DNA from: Roseburia sp.
GTDB taxonomy: Bacteria > Bacillota_A > Clostridia > Lachnospirales > Lachnospiraceae
Direction of reading: 5' to 3'
NCBI GenBank assembly: GCA_019411365.1
Contig: DXQT01000008.1
Location: 1 to 64,000, forward strand
Length of the DNA stretch: 64,000 bases
This document shows, piece by piece, positions 54,269 through 62,591 of the stretch. Within the stretch, counting starts at the first letter, position 1; each line of letters begins with the position of its first letter. A program made the position numbers and the translations under genes. Below the pieces are notes generated by a model. That model worked only from the letters and a program-made list of their open reading frames with translations. It had not been told where the DNA came from and made no database searches.

Positions 54269-55453
54269 ATGAAAGAATCTCTTTTTAATTATAGATTTGA
54301 ATATGAAAATCAAAAATACATTTTTAATACTAATAACAACGGTTTAATACAAATAAACAATGACATATTTACGGAAGAAGAAAGAGAATATTTAAGAGTA
54401 AACCGATTTTGGGTTGATGATAATGAAGATGAGATTGCATTGCTTGAAAGAGAAATAAATCATAATATTCAAAAGAGACAGAAAGAGTTAGAACTTACAA
54501 TTGCACTAACTAATTATTGTAATTTCTCATGTGTATATTGTTATCAGAATAAAAATGAAAAATTGATGACTACAGAAGTTGCAAACATGATTATAGAAAA
54601 GATTGACAGAATTTTAAATGATAACATATTTGAGGGGATTAATATTCATTATTTTGGTGGAGAACCGTTGTTAAATATACCTGTTTTAATTTATTTGGAT
54701 GAAAATATTAAAAAGATTACAGATAAAATTGGAATTGTGTATAAGGCATTTTTAACTACTAATGGTTCAATGTTAAGTAAAGAATTATTACAAAAAGTAA
54801 AGTTTTCGTCAATACAGCTTACGTTTGACGGACTTGAAAAAACACATGATAGACTTAGAGTGTCCGACCATTTCCATTTTAAAGAGGAGATTGAACTTAT
54901 TGAGAATATAATGAATTTCTCACAAGCAAAAGTTTTGCTTCGGACTAATATTTGCAAAGAAAATAAAGATGAAATCATAGCATTACATAAATATATATTT
55001 GAGAAGTTTGGTAATGAAAGAATTGAAATTAATCCAAATCGTACAATTAAATATCATCAAGATGATTCATTTGAAATGCTTTCTGTACAAGAGTATGCAG
55101 AAGTGGCATATCAAATAAAATTATTATGGTCTGAACAAAAAGGAAAATTCGAACTGCCAGTTCCTAGAAGTACACCATGCAAATTTCCATATGGAAATGC
55201 ATATGCAATTAGTCCAGAAGGTTACTGTACTTTTTGCAGTGGCTCTATGGATCAAGAGAAAAAATATTTTTTTGATGTCGATATTGAAAATAAAAAAATG
55301 TTTTCTGTTCGCAAAGAATGCAAAAAATGCAATATATTACCATTATGTTTGGGTGGGTGCATAATACAATACAATTTGAGAGCTGGGGCATGTACATATG
55401 AAAAATATGAATTAAAGAATATTTTGATTTCTTATATTAAACATATTTCTTAA
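54269..55453 (+). CDS. Radical SAM/SPASM peptide-modifying enzyme
   Basis: A 394-residue enzyme. The 4Fe-4S/SAM motif CNFSCVYCYQ gives Cys84, Cys88 and Cys91, followed by the GGEP SAM contact (YFGGEPLLN). The C-terminal SPASM region holds Cys for auxiliary clusters (TPCKFPYGN, GYCTFCSG, CKKCNILPLCLGGC, GAC). The residues before the barrel (about 1-70) could bind the leader peptide. A TTG at 54233 is in frame but lies in the hairpin; GGGAG before the ATG at 54269 supports the shorter start. Confidence 0.88.
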   Translation: MKESLFNYRFEYENQKYIFNTNNNGLIQINNDIFTEEEREYLRVNRFWVDDNEDEIALLEREINHNIQKRQKELELTIALTNYCNFSCVYCYQNKNEKLMTTEVANMIIEKIDRILNDNIFEGINIHYFGGEPLLNIPVLIYLDENIKKITDKIGIVYKAFLTTNGSMLSKELLQKVKFSSIQLTFDGLEKTHDRLRVSDHFHFKEEIELIENIMNFSQAKVLLRTNICKENKDEIIALHKYIFEKFGNERIEINPNRTIKYHQDDSFEMLSVQEYAEVAYQIKLLWSEQKGKFELPVPRSTPCKFPYGNAYAISPEGYCTFCSGSMDQEKKYFFDVDIENKKMFSVRKECKKCNILPLCLGGCIIQYNLRAGACTYEKYELKNILISYIKHIS

Positions 55454-55486
55454 ATAAATCCAGAAAGCTTAAGGAGCCTGTGAAAA

Positions 55487-57049
55487 ATGAAAACAAAAGA
55501 ATTAGAAAAATATCCGCTGCAAATTCTGATGATGATACTGACATCTTTTTTGACATTGTTAATTCCAAAATTGCTGAGTTACCTTATAGATGATATTCTA
55601 ATGGCGAATAATAAAGAAAAGATACTGCCATGGTTTATGATTACGTTCGGAGTTACAAGTCTGCTGATGATAATGAAGTTTTACTTTATTACATACAACC
55701 CGATTAAGATTGGAATAAAAAATACATTTAGATTGCAGATAAAGGCGGCAAAAGACATATTAAATATGAATCAGTCTGTATATGCAGATGAGGACAAAGG
55801 ATATTATTATAATGTGTGTTCAAACAGTTGTGCTGCTTATGGAGATTTATATGAAGAAATACATCTGAATTTAATTAGTTGTTTTATTTACGTGTGTGGA
55901 ATCCTTGCAGTAGTTTTTATGACCAATATTTATCTGGGCATTTTTTTTATCGTATATGGAATCGTTTTAATAATTGTTTCCCTTAATATTTCGAAACCGC
56001 TATTTGATATGCAAAAAAATGTTATGGTAAAGCAGGATAGATATTTAAATGGTATTCGAAATATTATCGAAAATAAAATTGGAATCAATGCGTTACATAG
56101 AGAAAAATTCTTTGCAGATGAATATAAACAAAATATTGTTCCGTATGAAAAACATGTTTTAAGGTATCGTTTTTTAGAATGTTTATGCCGACAGGCTCCC
56201 AATATATTGGATCAGGTGTGTTTAGTGGTGTTTTTGTTTATAGGAGGAAATTTAGTTTTGAATCAAAAGATTTCGATTGGAGAATTTCTGATGATGTATC
56301 AATATATGGCGTATTTCTCTGATCCAATTACTACAGCATGTGCTATTTTGATGAGATACAGGGCAAATATGGTACATGTGGCACGTATTGATAAATTATC
56401 AGATGATGCAAAGATTCCGAAAGAAACAAAAAAATATATGACAAATACAGAAAATCTTTTTTTCACAGAAAAGTATGATTTCTATAAAGGAAAGGAAAAA
56501 ACAGATTTTCTGTTTCATATTGATAAACTCAAAATAAAAAAGGGTGGGTTATATGTAATAAAGGGAGAAAATGGAAGCGGAAAAAGTATGTTTTTGAATT
56601 TACTGTTTGGAAACGTTAAATTATCTTTTTCACGAGGTGGGTTCATACTTACCGATGAAATGGATGAGGCAGCATTTTTAACCTATCCAATCTTTACAGT
56701 TGATGGAGATTTTATGAAAAACATGTATGAGATTCCTATTGATAAAGAACTTATGCATTTATTACAGGTAGATTTTTCGGATAAGGAAATTTTAAGCAAT
56801 CCTGTGAATTTAAGTTACGGACAGCAGCAAAAACTTGCGCTGTTACGAGTTTTTGGCTTGAATAGCCCGATTCTTTTTTTAGATGAACCTTTGTCAAATC
56901 TGGATAAGAAAACACAGGAGAATGTGGTGGCATACATTCGGAAATTGAAAGGAGAAAAAACAATATTGGTTGTCATGCATAGTGATGAATTGGATGAGGC
57001 GGCAGACAGTGTAATATATATTGAAAATAAAAAATTAATACAAAAGTAG
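55487..57049 (+). CDS. Half-size ABC exporter (membrane domain plus ATPase)
   Basis: A 520-residue protein with about six membrane segments (to about residue 300), then an ATPase domain: Walker A GENGSGKS (about 360), signature LSYGQQQKLALLR, Walker B ILFLDEP, D-loop SNLD, and the switch His in VMHSDEL. There is no N-terminal C39 peptidase, matching the lack of a double-Gly site in the 26-residue precursor. It likely works as a dimer and exports the modified peptide, perhaps also giving self-protection. AAGGAG precedes the ATG. Confidence 0.88.
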   Translation: MKTKELEKYPLQILMMILTSFLTLLIPKLLSYLIDDILMANNKEKILPWFMITFGVTSLLMIMKFYFITYNPIKIGIKNTFRLQIKAAKDILNMNQSVYADEDKGYYYNVCSNSCAAYGDLYEEIHLNLISCFIYVCGILAVVFMTNIYLGIFFIVYGIVLIIVSLNISKPLFDMQKNVMVKQDRYLNGIRNIIENKIGINALHREKFFADEYKQNIVPYEKHVLRYRFLECLCRQAPNILDQVCLVVFLFIGGNLVLNQKISIGEFLMMYQYMAYFSDPITTACAILMRYRANMVHVARIDKLSDDAKIPKETKKYMTNTENLFFTEKYDFYKGKEKTDFLFHIDKLKIKKGGLYVIKGENGSGKSMFLNLLFGNVKLSFSRGGFILTDEMDEAAFLTYPIFTVDGDFMKNMYEIPIDKELMHLLQVDFSDKEILSNPVNLSYGQQQKLALLRVFGLNSPILFLDEPLSNLDKKTQENVVAYIRKLKGEKTILVVMHSDELDEAADSVIYIENKKLIQK

Positions 57050-57065
57050 TAGGATATGAGTATAC

Positions 57066-57102
57066 AAAAAGGCATATATTAATAGTGATATATGTCTTTT
57101 TT
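57066..57102 (+). terminator. Terminator of the RiPP operon
   Basis: A 14-bp stem with one G-T pair (57066-57079 with 57088-57101), an 8-base loop and a T run. It marks the functional right end of the AT-rich insert. Confidence 0.85.
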
Positions 57103-57111
57103 GGTGTCCGT

Positions 57112-57252
57112 ATGAAACGTATCATAGGCTTTGCGTTATTCTTTTTTGGGCTTGGAATGCTTGCGATGTTTCTGATCCCGGGCGATTTCTGTGGGATTTT
57201 AATTATGATCGGCTGTATCCTGCTTGGATATTATCTTTTTTGTGGTTGCTAG
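57112..57252 (+). CDS. Small membrane protein, 46 residues
   Basis: Found by direct reading. Two hydrophobic helices (MKRIIGFALFFFGLGMLAMF, then GILIMIGCILLGYYLF) with a short LIPGDFC turn and a Cys-rich end (FCGC). Tiny proteins of this KRIIGF...LGY-LFC pattern recur in Clostridia to my knowledge; their function is unknown. GGTG lies 5 bases before the ATG. Codon use is less AT-rich than in the RiPP genes, so it belongs to the core chromosome. Its stop codon lies in a 19-bp inverted repeat. Confidence 0.65.
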   Translation: MKRIIGFALFFFGLGMLAMFLIPGDFCGILIMIGCILLGYYLFCGC

Positions 57253-57314
57253 TACACCGAATAATAAATTCATCCGGCGTCAATGTATCAGAAACTTATT
57301 ATTCGGTGTACTAG
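57249..57314. repeat. 19-bp perfect inverted repeat with 28-base loop
   Basis: CTAGTACACCGAATAATAA (57249-57267) and its exact complement (57296-57314). No T run follows, so it is not a standard terminator. It overlaps the stop codon of the 46-residue ORF and could be a small mobile palindrome or a protein-binding site. Bases 57315-57453 hold no convincing gene. Confidence 0.75.
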
Positions 57315-57416
57315 TGTGCGGTATCGTTGGATTTCCGTACATGAACAGAGCAGTGTACAGTGACGGTTATGGGATGAAATAATTTGAAATTCGTATCCTT
57401 GCGGAGCATTTTTAAA

Positions 57417-57447
57417 AATCGGAAAGTTACGTTGCAGGTTTCCGATT
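57417..57447 (-). terminator. Second hairpin downstream of rpmB
   Basis: Read on the minus strand, AATCGGAAA pairs with TTTCCGATT over a 13-base loop and is followed by TTTTAAAAA. It backs up the main rpmB terminator. Confidence 0.6.
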
Positions 57448-57477
57448 AAAAAAAGAGAACTGCAATTGCAGTTCTCT
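57447..57477 (-). terminator. Terminator of rpmB
   Basis: A 24-bp perfect palindrome (57454-57477; arms AGAGAACTGC/GCAGTTCTCT with an AATT turn), followed on the minus strand by a T run. Confidence 0.93.
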
Positions 57478-57488
57478 ACGTTTCAAGA

Positions 57489-57674
57489 CTAAGCTCTCTC
57501 AACTTTTCCGGATCTCAAACAGGAAGCACATACATATAATTTTCTAGGTGTTCCGTTAACTTTGCAGCTAACACGTTTGATGTTTGATTTCCAAACTCTA
57601 TTTGATCTTCTATGTGAATGGCTTACTTTAATTCCGTAATGATTGCCTTTTCCACAAACTGCACAATTTGCCAT
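57489..57674 (-). CDS. rpmB: 50S ribosomal protein L28
   Basis: A 61-residue ribosomal protein. It carries two CxxC zinc-ribbon pairs (NCAVCGKG and CASCLRSG) and the basic SHSHRRSNRVWKSNIKRV core. The start at 57674 has GAGGAGG upstream; the frame extends to 57695, but residues before MANCAVC are not conserved. It is single and divergent from the Asp23 gene, the common Firmicute arrangement. Confidence 0.97.
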   Translation of the reverse strand: MANCAVCGKGNHYGIKVSHSHRRSNRVWKSNIKRVSCKVNGTPRKLYVCASCLRSGKVERA

Positions 57675-57737
57675 TTGCTTTGCACCTCCTCGCATCTTTC
57701 TAAGCCTATATGTATGAACAGGCTCACAACATGATTT

Positions 57738-57766
57738 ATTCTATCAGAAAAAAAAAGATATTGCAA
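57738..57766 (-). promoter_or_regulatory. Promoter of rpmB
   Basis: On the minus strand: TTGCAA (57766-57761), a 17-bp spacer and TAGAAT (57743-57738), 64 bases before the start codon. Confidence 0.7.
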
Positions 57767-57828
57767 GTGAAAATTAAAAAAAATATAAAAAATGTAATTT
57801 ATGACTATGAATTTTGGAAAAAAGCGGT

Positions 57829-57834
57829 TATAAT
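57829..57834 (+). promoter_or_regulatory. -10 element for the Asp23-fakA-recG operon
   Basis: TATAAT at 57829-57834, 86 bases before the start codon; the -35 at the proper distance (TATGAA) is weak. Confidence 0.45.
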
Positions 57835-57919
57835 AGACACTAAACTAGCGTTATTATGTGTGAGAGAGAAAACTGGTCAGTCAGTGGCTTTCTTACAAAT
57901 ATAAAGAAAGGCATGGTTA

Positions 57920-58285
57920 ATGAGTATGAATGGACAGATGGAGACCAAATTAGGTAAGGTTACGATAGACCCTGAAGTAATTGCATTATATGCAGGTTCT
58001 GTTGCGGTAGAGTGTTTCGGAATCGTAGGCATGGCTGCTGTCAATATGAAAGACGGACTGGTAAAATTATTGAAGAAAGATTACCTGACACATGGTATTA
58101 ACGTGTCTGTGAATGAAGATAATAAAATTACAATCGATTTTCATGTGATCGTTTCTTATGGTGTGAGCATCAGTACAGTGACCGATAATCTGATCGAGAC
58201 AGTCAGATACAAAGTGGAGGAGTTCACTGGAATGGAAATTGAGAAGATTAACATTTACGTTGAAGGCGTACGTGTCATTGATTAA
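57920..58285 (+). CDS. Asp23/Gls24 family protein
   Basis: A 121-residue envelope stress-type protein of the Asp23 family, similar to YloU. It has GKVTIDPEVIALYAGSVAVE near the N terminus, then VNEDNKITIDFHVIVSYGVS and a C-terminal INIYVEGVRVID. It precedes the fatty acid kinase gene, as yloU precedes yloV/fakA in Bacillus. AAAGG lies upstream. Confidence 0.9.
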   Translation: MSMNGQMETKLGKVTIDPEVIALYAGSVAVECFGIVGMAAVNMKDGLVKLLKKDYLTHGINVSVNEDNKITIDFHVIVSYGVSISTVTDNLIETVRYKVEEFTGMEIEKINIYVEGVRVID

Positions 58286-58299
58286 GGAGGATTTTAAAA

Positions 58300-60015
58300 G
58301 TGGAAGTCACTACAATAAATGCTGAACTTTTTGCCAGAATGTTTCTGGCAGGAGCTAACAACTTAGAGGCTAAGAAGGAATGGATCAATGAGCTGAATGT
58401 ATTCCCTGTTCCGGATGGAGATACCGGAACGAATATGTCAATGACAATTATGTCAGCAGCAAAGGAAGTTGCAGCGATTGAGAATCCAACCATGGCTTCA
58501 TTGGCAAAAGCAATTTCTTCCGGATCATTACGTGGGGCAAGAGGTAACTCTGGTGTTATTTTATCCCAGTTATTCCGTGGTTTTACAAAGGTGATCGCAG
58601 AACATGATGAACTGACCGTACAGATTCTTTCAGATGCATTTCAGAAGGGAACCGAGACTGCATATAAGGCAGTTATGAAACCGAAAGAGGGAACAATACT
58701 TACGGTTGCCAAAGGAATGTCTGATAAAGCTGCCGAGTTAGGAGAGGAGACAGACGACCTCGCATATTTCTGTGAGGAGATCATCAAAGAGGGTGACCAT
58801 GTTCTGAGCAAGACACCGGATATGCTTCCGGTTTTAAAACAGGCAGGCGTTGTGGATTCCGGCGGACAGGGCTTAATGCAGGTATTAAAAGGTGCATTTG
58901 ATGCTCTTATGGGCAAAGAAGTGGATTACAAGGTTGAGACAGTTTCTACAGGAAGCAGCAGTCAGGGCACAGCTTCTAATCCTTATATTGACGCACAGGC
59001 AGAGCAGGAGATCACCTTTACTTACTGCACACAGTTTTTGATCATGTTAGAGCATCCGTTCACGGAGAATCAGGAGACAGAGTTTAAGAGCTATTTAGAG
59101 TCCATCGGTGATTCTATCGTTGTAGTTGCAGATGATGAGATCGTGAAAGTACATGTACATACCAATGATCCGGGTATGGCAATGCAGAGAGGTCTTACTT
59201 ACGGAAGCCTTACAACTATTATTATTGAGAACATGCGTTTAGAGCGTGATGAGAAGATTTCTGCAATGAAAGAGAAAGAGATGCAGAGCACTGCAAATGC
59301 AGAGAATGAGATCAAAGCAGCAGAGGAAAATGAGCCGGAAGTTCCAGCAGAGGAAAAGGAGATGGGATTTATTTCGGTAAGTATCGGAGATGGCATCAAT
59401 GAGATTTTCCGTGGATTGGGCGTGGACTATATCATCGAGGGTGGACAGACCATGAACCCAAGTACAGAAGATATGCTCAATGCGATCGAGAAAGTGAATG
59501 CAAAGAATATTTTCATTCTTCCAAATAATAAAAATATTATAATGGCAGCAAATCAGGCAGCTTCCCTGACAGAGGATAAGAACATTATTGTAATTCCTAC
59601 CAAGACGATTCCACAGGGCATTACAGCACTTGTCAATTATATTCCGGACAGCACACCGGAAGACAATGCGGAGCGTATGGGTGAGGAGATTCAGCTTGTT
59701 AAGACCGGTCAGGTGACTTATGCAGTCCGCGATACTGTGATCGATGACAAAGAGATCAAACAGGATGACTACATGGGAATCGGTGACAAGGGAATTCTTT
59801 CCGTTGGCACAGACATGGAGAAAACGGTTCTTGAGATGATCGGTGAAATGATCGATGAGGATTCTGCAATTTTAAGTATTTACTATGGCGAGGAAATGAA
59901 CGAGGATTCTGCCAACGAGATCGCAGAAAAAGTGGAAGAGGAATATCCAGATGTAGAAGTGGAAGTACATTACGGTGGACAGCCAATTTACTATTATGTG
60001 ATTTCCGTAGAATAA
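58300..60015 (+). CDS. fakA: DAK2-domain fatty acid kinase FakA-like protein (YloV)
   Basis: Kinase subunit that phosphorylates fatty acids carried by FakB proteins. It has 571 residues: the N-terminal DAK2 domain with NVFPVPDGDTGTNMSMTIM (about residues 28-46; Asp residues bind Mg-ATP) and SSGSLRGARGNSGVILSQLF, a middle domain, and a C-terminal DegV-like domain. The start is a GTG with AAGGAGG 9 bases upstream. No fakB is seen nearby. Confidence 0.9.
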   Translation: MEVTTINAELFARMFLAGANNLEAKKEWINELNVFPVPDGDTGTNMSMTIMSAAKEVAAIENPTMASLAKAISSGSLRGARGNSGVILSQLFRGFTKVIAEHDELTVQILSDAFQKGTETAYKAVMKPKEGTILTVAKGMSDKAAELGEETDDLAYFCEEIIKEGDHVLSKTPDMLPVLKQAGVVDSGGQGLMQVLKGAFDALMGKEVDYKVETVSTGSSSQGTASNPYIDAQAEQEITFTYCTQFLIMLEHPFTENQETEFKSYLESIGDSIVVVADDEIVKVHVHTNDPGMAMQRGLTYGSLTTIIIENMRLERDEKISAMKEKEMQSTANAENEIKAAEENEPEVPAEEKEMGFISVSIGDGINEIFRGLGVDYIIEGGQTMNPSTEDMLNAIEKVNAKNIFILPNNKNIIMAANQAASLTEDKNIIVIPTKTIPQGITALVNYIPDSTPEDNAERMGEEIQLVKTGQVTYAVRDTVIDDKEIKQDDYMGIGDKGILSVGTDMEKTVLEMIGEMIDEDSAILSIYYGEEMNEDSANEIAEKVEEEYPDVEVEVHYGGQPIYYYVISVE

Positions 60016-60019
60016 AAGT

Positions 60020-62077
60020 ATGAGATTAAATTCATCCATAAAAGAAGTGAAAGGGATCGGCGATAAAACAGCCGGTCTTTTTCTTAAAATAAATATTGAG
60101 ACAATCCGAGATCTGATTTCCTATTTCCCAAGAACTTATGTGCAGTTCCCGGAGATCAAACGTCCTGACGAAGTGGTGGAGGGGGAGACTGCGGCAGTCA
60201 TAGGGCAGATCCGGCAGACTCCGGTTGTGAAGAGAGTGCGCAGCATGCAGATCACGGTGACTTCGATCACTGGCATGGGAAAACGCCTGGAACTGGTGTG
60301 GTTTCGGCTTCCATACATCAAAAACAGCCTTCATCCGGGCGAAAATTATGTGTTTTACGGCAAGGTACAGCACAAAAACGGAAGGTTTGTCATGGAGCAG
60401 CCGGCAATTTATACGCCGGAAAAATATGAGGCGATGGAACATTTGCTGCTTCCGGTTTACACTTTGCCGAAAGGATTATCAAATCAGCTTATGCTGAAAG
60501 CAGAGCGGTCTGTTTTGGAGGAAGAACATTTATTCCGGGATTATCTGCCGACAGAACTGCGGGAAAAGCATCAGCTCTGTGAGTATAATTATGCAATCAA
60601 ACAGATTCATTTCCCGGACGATATGGAGACGTTGATCGAGGCAAGAAAACGGCTTGTGTTTGACGAACTCTTTTTATTTATCTTAAACCTGCAATATCAG
60701 AAGGAAAAGAAGGAAAAAGAGAAAAATCAGTTTTCTTTCCAGTCGGATGATTTTGTGGAGCAACTGATCGAAAAACTGCCTTATAAACTCACAAATGCCC
60801 AATTGCGGGCATTGTCAGAGGTTCGGGCGGACATGCGGAGTGACTACGTCATGCAGCGTCTGATTCAGGGAGATGTCGGTTCCGGAAAGACGATCATTGC
60901 TTTTTTGGCGATGGCAGACACTGCGCACAATGGCTGTCAGTCTGCGATTATGGCACCGACGGAGGTGCTTGCAAGACAGCATTACGAATCATTTCAGAGC
61001 ATGTGCGAGATATTTGGACTGGATTTTCCAGTGATTCTTATCACGGGTTCCATGACTGCAAAACAGAAAAAGCTGGCATATCAGGAGATTTTAGATCATC
61101 CGGATGCGCTGATCATCGGAACACATGCGCTGATACAGGAAAAGGTGATTTATCAGAACCTTGCGCTTGTGATCACAGATGAGCAGCACCGGTTTGGCGT
61201 AAAACAGCGGGAAACATTTTCAGAAAAAGGAACAAAGCCGCATATTCTTGTCATGAGTGCAACTCCGATTCCACGGACGCTTGCCATTATTTTATACGGT
61301 GATCTGGACATTTCCGTGGTAGATGAGGTGCCGGCAAAACGTCTGCCGATCAAAAACTGTGTGGTGGACACCAGATACCGTCCGAAAGCGTACCAGTTTA
61401 TCGAAAAAGAGGTGGCTGCCGGTCATCAGGCATATGTGATCTGTCCGTTGGTGGAAGAAAGCGAGAACATGGAGGCAGAGAATGTCACAGACTATGCGAA
61501 GCGTCTGAAAGAGGAACTGCCGGATACGATTGAAATCGGGCTTTTACATGGGCAGATGAAACCTGCACAAAAAAATGACGTTATGGAACGGTTTGCAGCA
61601 AATGAGATACAGGTGCTTGTGTCGACTACGGTTGTAGAAGTTGGAGTGAATGTTCCGAATGCAACGGTTATGATGATCGAAAATGCGGAACATTTTGGTC
61701 TTGCACAGCTTCACCAGCTTCGTGGGCGTGTTGGACGAGGGGATGCACAGTCTTATTGTATTATGGTCAATTGCAGCGATTCTAAAGAATCGCAGAAGCG
61801 TCTGGATATTTTGAATAAATCCAACGATGGCTTTAAGATTGCGAGTGAGGATCTGAAACTGCGCGGCCCCGGAGATTTCTTTGGCATCCGTCAGTCCGGT
61901 GAAATGCAGTTTGCACTTGCGGATATCTATCAGGATGCCTATATTATGCAGCGCGCAAGCGAGGAAGTTGCGGATATTTTAGGAAAAGACCCGGAACTTT
62001 CCAGCGAGGATCATAAAAACCTGAAAGACTATCTGGAACTGTTTTTGGCAGACCAGAGAAATAAATTAAATTTATAA
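60020..62077 (+). CDS. recG: ATP-dependent DNA helicase RecG
   Basis: Replication fork reversal helicase of 685 residues: N-terminal wedge/OB domain (GIGDKTAGLFLKINIETIRD), Walker A GDVGSGKTIIAFLA (about residue 290), MAPTEVLARQHYESF, the DEQH box (ITDEQHRFGVKQR), SATPIPRTLAI, and the C-terminal helicase half with LHGQMKPAQK and QLRGRVGRG. The Asp23-fakA-recG order matches B. subtilis. Confidence 0.97.
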   Translation: MRLNSSIKEVKGIGDKTAGLFLKINIETIRDLISYFPRTYVQFPEIKRPDEVVEGETAAVIGQIRQTPVVKRVRSMQITVTSITGMGKRLELVWFRLPYIKNSLHPGENYVFYGKVQHKNGRFVMEQPAIYTPEKYEAMEHLLLPVYTLPKGLSNQLMLKAERSVLEEEHLFRDYLPTELREKHQLCEYNYAIKQIHFPDDMETLIEARKRLVFDELFLFILNLQYQKEKKEKEKNQFSFQSDDFVEQLIEKLPYKLTNAQLRALSEVRADMRSDYVMQRLIQGDVGSGKTIIAFLAMADTAHNGCQSAIMAPTEVLARQHYESFQSMCEIFGLDFPVILITGSMTAKQKKLAYQEILDHPDALIIGTHALIQEKVIYQNLALVITDEQHRFGVKQRETFSEKGTKPHILVMSATPIPRTLAIILYGDLDISVVDEVPAKRLPIKNCVVDTRYRPKAYQFIEKEVAAGHQAYVICPLVEESENMEAENVTDYAKRLKEELPDTIEIGLLHGQMKPAQKNDVMERFAANEIQVLVSTTVVEVGVNVPNATVMMIENAEHFGLAQLHQLRGRVGRGDAQSYCIMVNCSDSKESQKRLDILNKSNDGFKIASEDLKLRGPGDFFGIRQSGEMQFALADIYQDAYIMQRASEEVADILGKDPELSSEDHKNLKDYLELFLADQRNKLNL

Positions 62078-62112
62078 CGAATGAAGCAGTAAAAACTTCA
62101 TAAAACACGTAG

Positions 62113-62149
62113 AAAGAACCCTGGATCATATCATCCAAGGTTCTTTTCT
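62113..62149. terminator. Terminator between recG and the SASP gene
   Basis: A 14-bp stem with one mismatch (62113-62126 with 62133-62146), T-rich on the right and A/T-rich on the left; it can serve both convergent genes. Confidence 0.8.
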
Positions 62150-62163
62150 TGTTCAGGGAAAAT

Positions 62164-62370
62164 TTATTTTCCTGACATCTGCTGTTCCTGTGCTTCAATC
62201 ATTTTCTTAACCATATAGCCGCCGACAGAACCATTCTGTCTGGAAGTTAAGTCTCCGTTGTAACCATCTTTTAATGGTACACCGATCTCGCCTGCTACCT
62301 CATATTTGAAACGGTCTAAGGCACTCTTTGCTTCTGGAACGGCTGCTCTGTTAGATGAACGATTTGACAT
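62164..62370 (-). CDS. Alpha/beta-type small acid-soluble spore protein
   Basis: A 68-residue DNA-binding spore protein. The family pattern is clear: AKSALDRFKYEVAGEIGV, which includes the GPR protease site region (E-I/A), then DLTSRQNGSVGGYMVKKMIE. It coats and protects spore DNA. Its presence says the organism can, or recently could, form spores. A sigma-G-like promoter is upstream, and GGAGG precedes the start. Confidence 0.95.
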   Translation of the reverse strand: MSNRSSNRAAVPEAKSALDRFKYEVAGEIGVPLKDGYNGDLTSRQNGSVGGYMVKKMIEAQEQQMSGK

Positions 62371-62457
62371 AGTAAGTCCTCCTTTGTTTTTTAGGTCTTT
62401 TTTCTGCTCTGGTTTATTTTAAGAACATTCAAAAATTTCTTTTTGTTTGTTCAGTGA

Positions 62458-62485
62458 TAGTATGTGATTTTTTATATGGAATACA
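62458..62485 (-). promoter_or_regulatory. Candidate sigma-G/sigma-F promoter of the SASP gene
   Basis: On the minus strand: TGTATT (62485-62480), a 15-bp spacer and CATACTA (62464-62458). CATACTA is close to the forespore sigma-G/F -10, and a 15-bp spacer is normal for these factors. SASP genes are classic sigma-G targets. Confidence 0.5.
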
Positions 62486-62496
62486 CATGCAGTTTT

Positions 62497-62526
62497 TTGC
62501 AATAGTGCCAATTATTTCTTTAAAAT
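62497..62526 (+). promoter_or_regulatory. Promoter upstream of the GH105 gene
   Basis: TTGCAA (62497-62502), an 18-bp spacer and TAAAAT (62521-62526). Transcription would start near 62533, inside the cre site, and run through the hairpin element before the gene. Confidence 0.55.
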
Positions 62527-62527
62527 A

Positions 62528-62541
62528 TGTAAGCGCTTACA
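62528..62541. promoter_or_regulatory. Catabolite response element (cre)
   Basis: TGTAAGCGCTTACA is a perfect palindrome that fits the CcpA consensus TGWNANCGNTNWCA at every position. It overlaps the expected start site, so CcpA binding would block transcription when preferred sugars are present. Confidence 0.85.
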
Positions 62542-62591
62542 AAAAAATATTTACAAACAGGAGAACATTGATTATGATGGATATAGAAGGT

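Noticed and set aside
57345..57383. 13-codon ORF after the 19-bp inverted repeat
   Set aside because: No ribosome-binding site and no features; possibly a gene remnant but not supportable.
57710..57904. 64-residue plus-strand ORF between rpmB and the Asp23 gene
   Set aside because: Covers both divergent promoters, is poly-Lys from A-rich DNA and lacks a ribosome-binding site.
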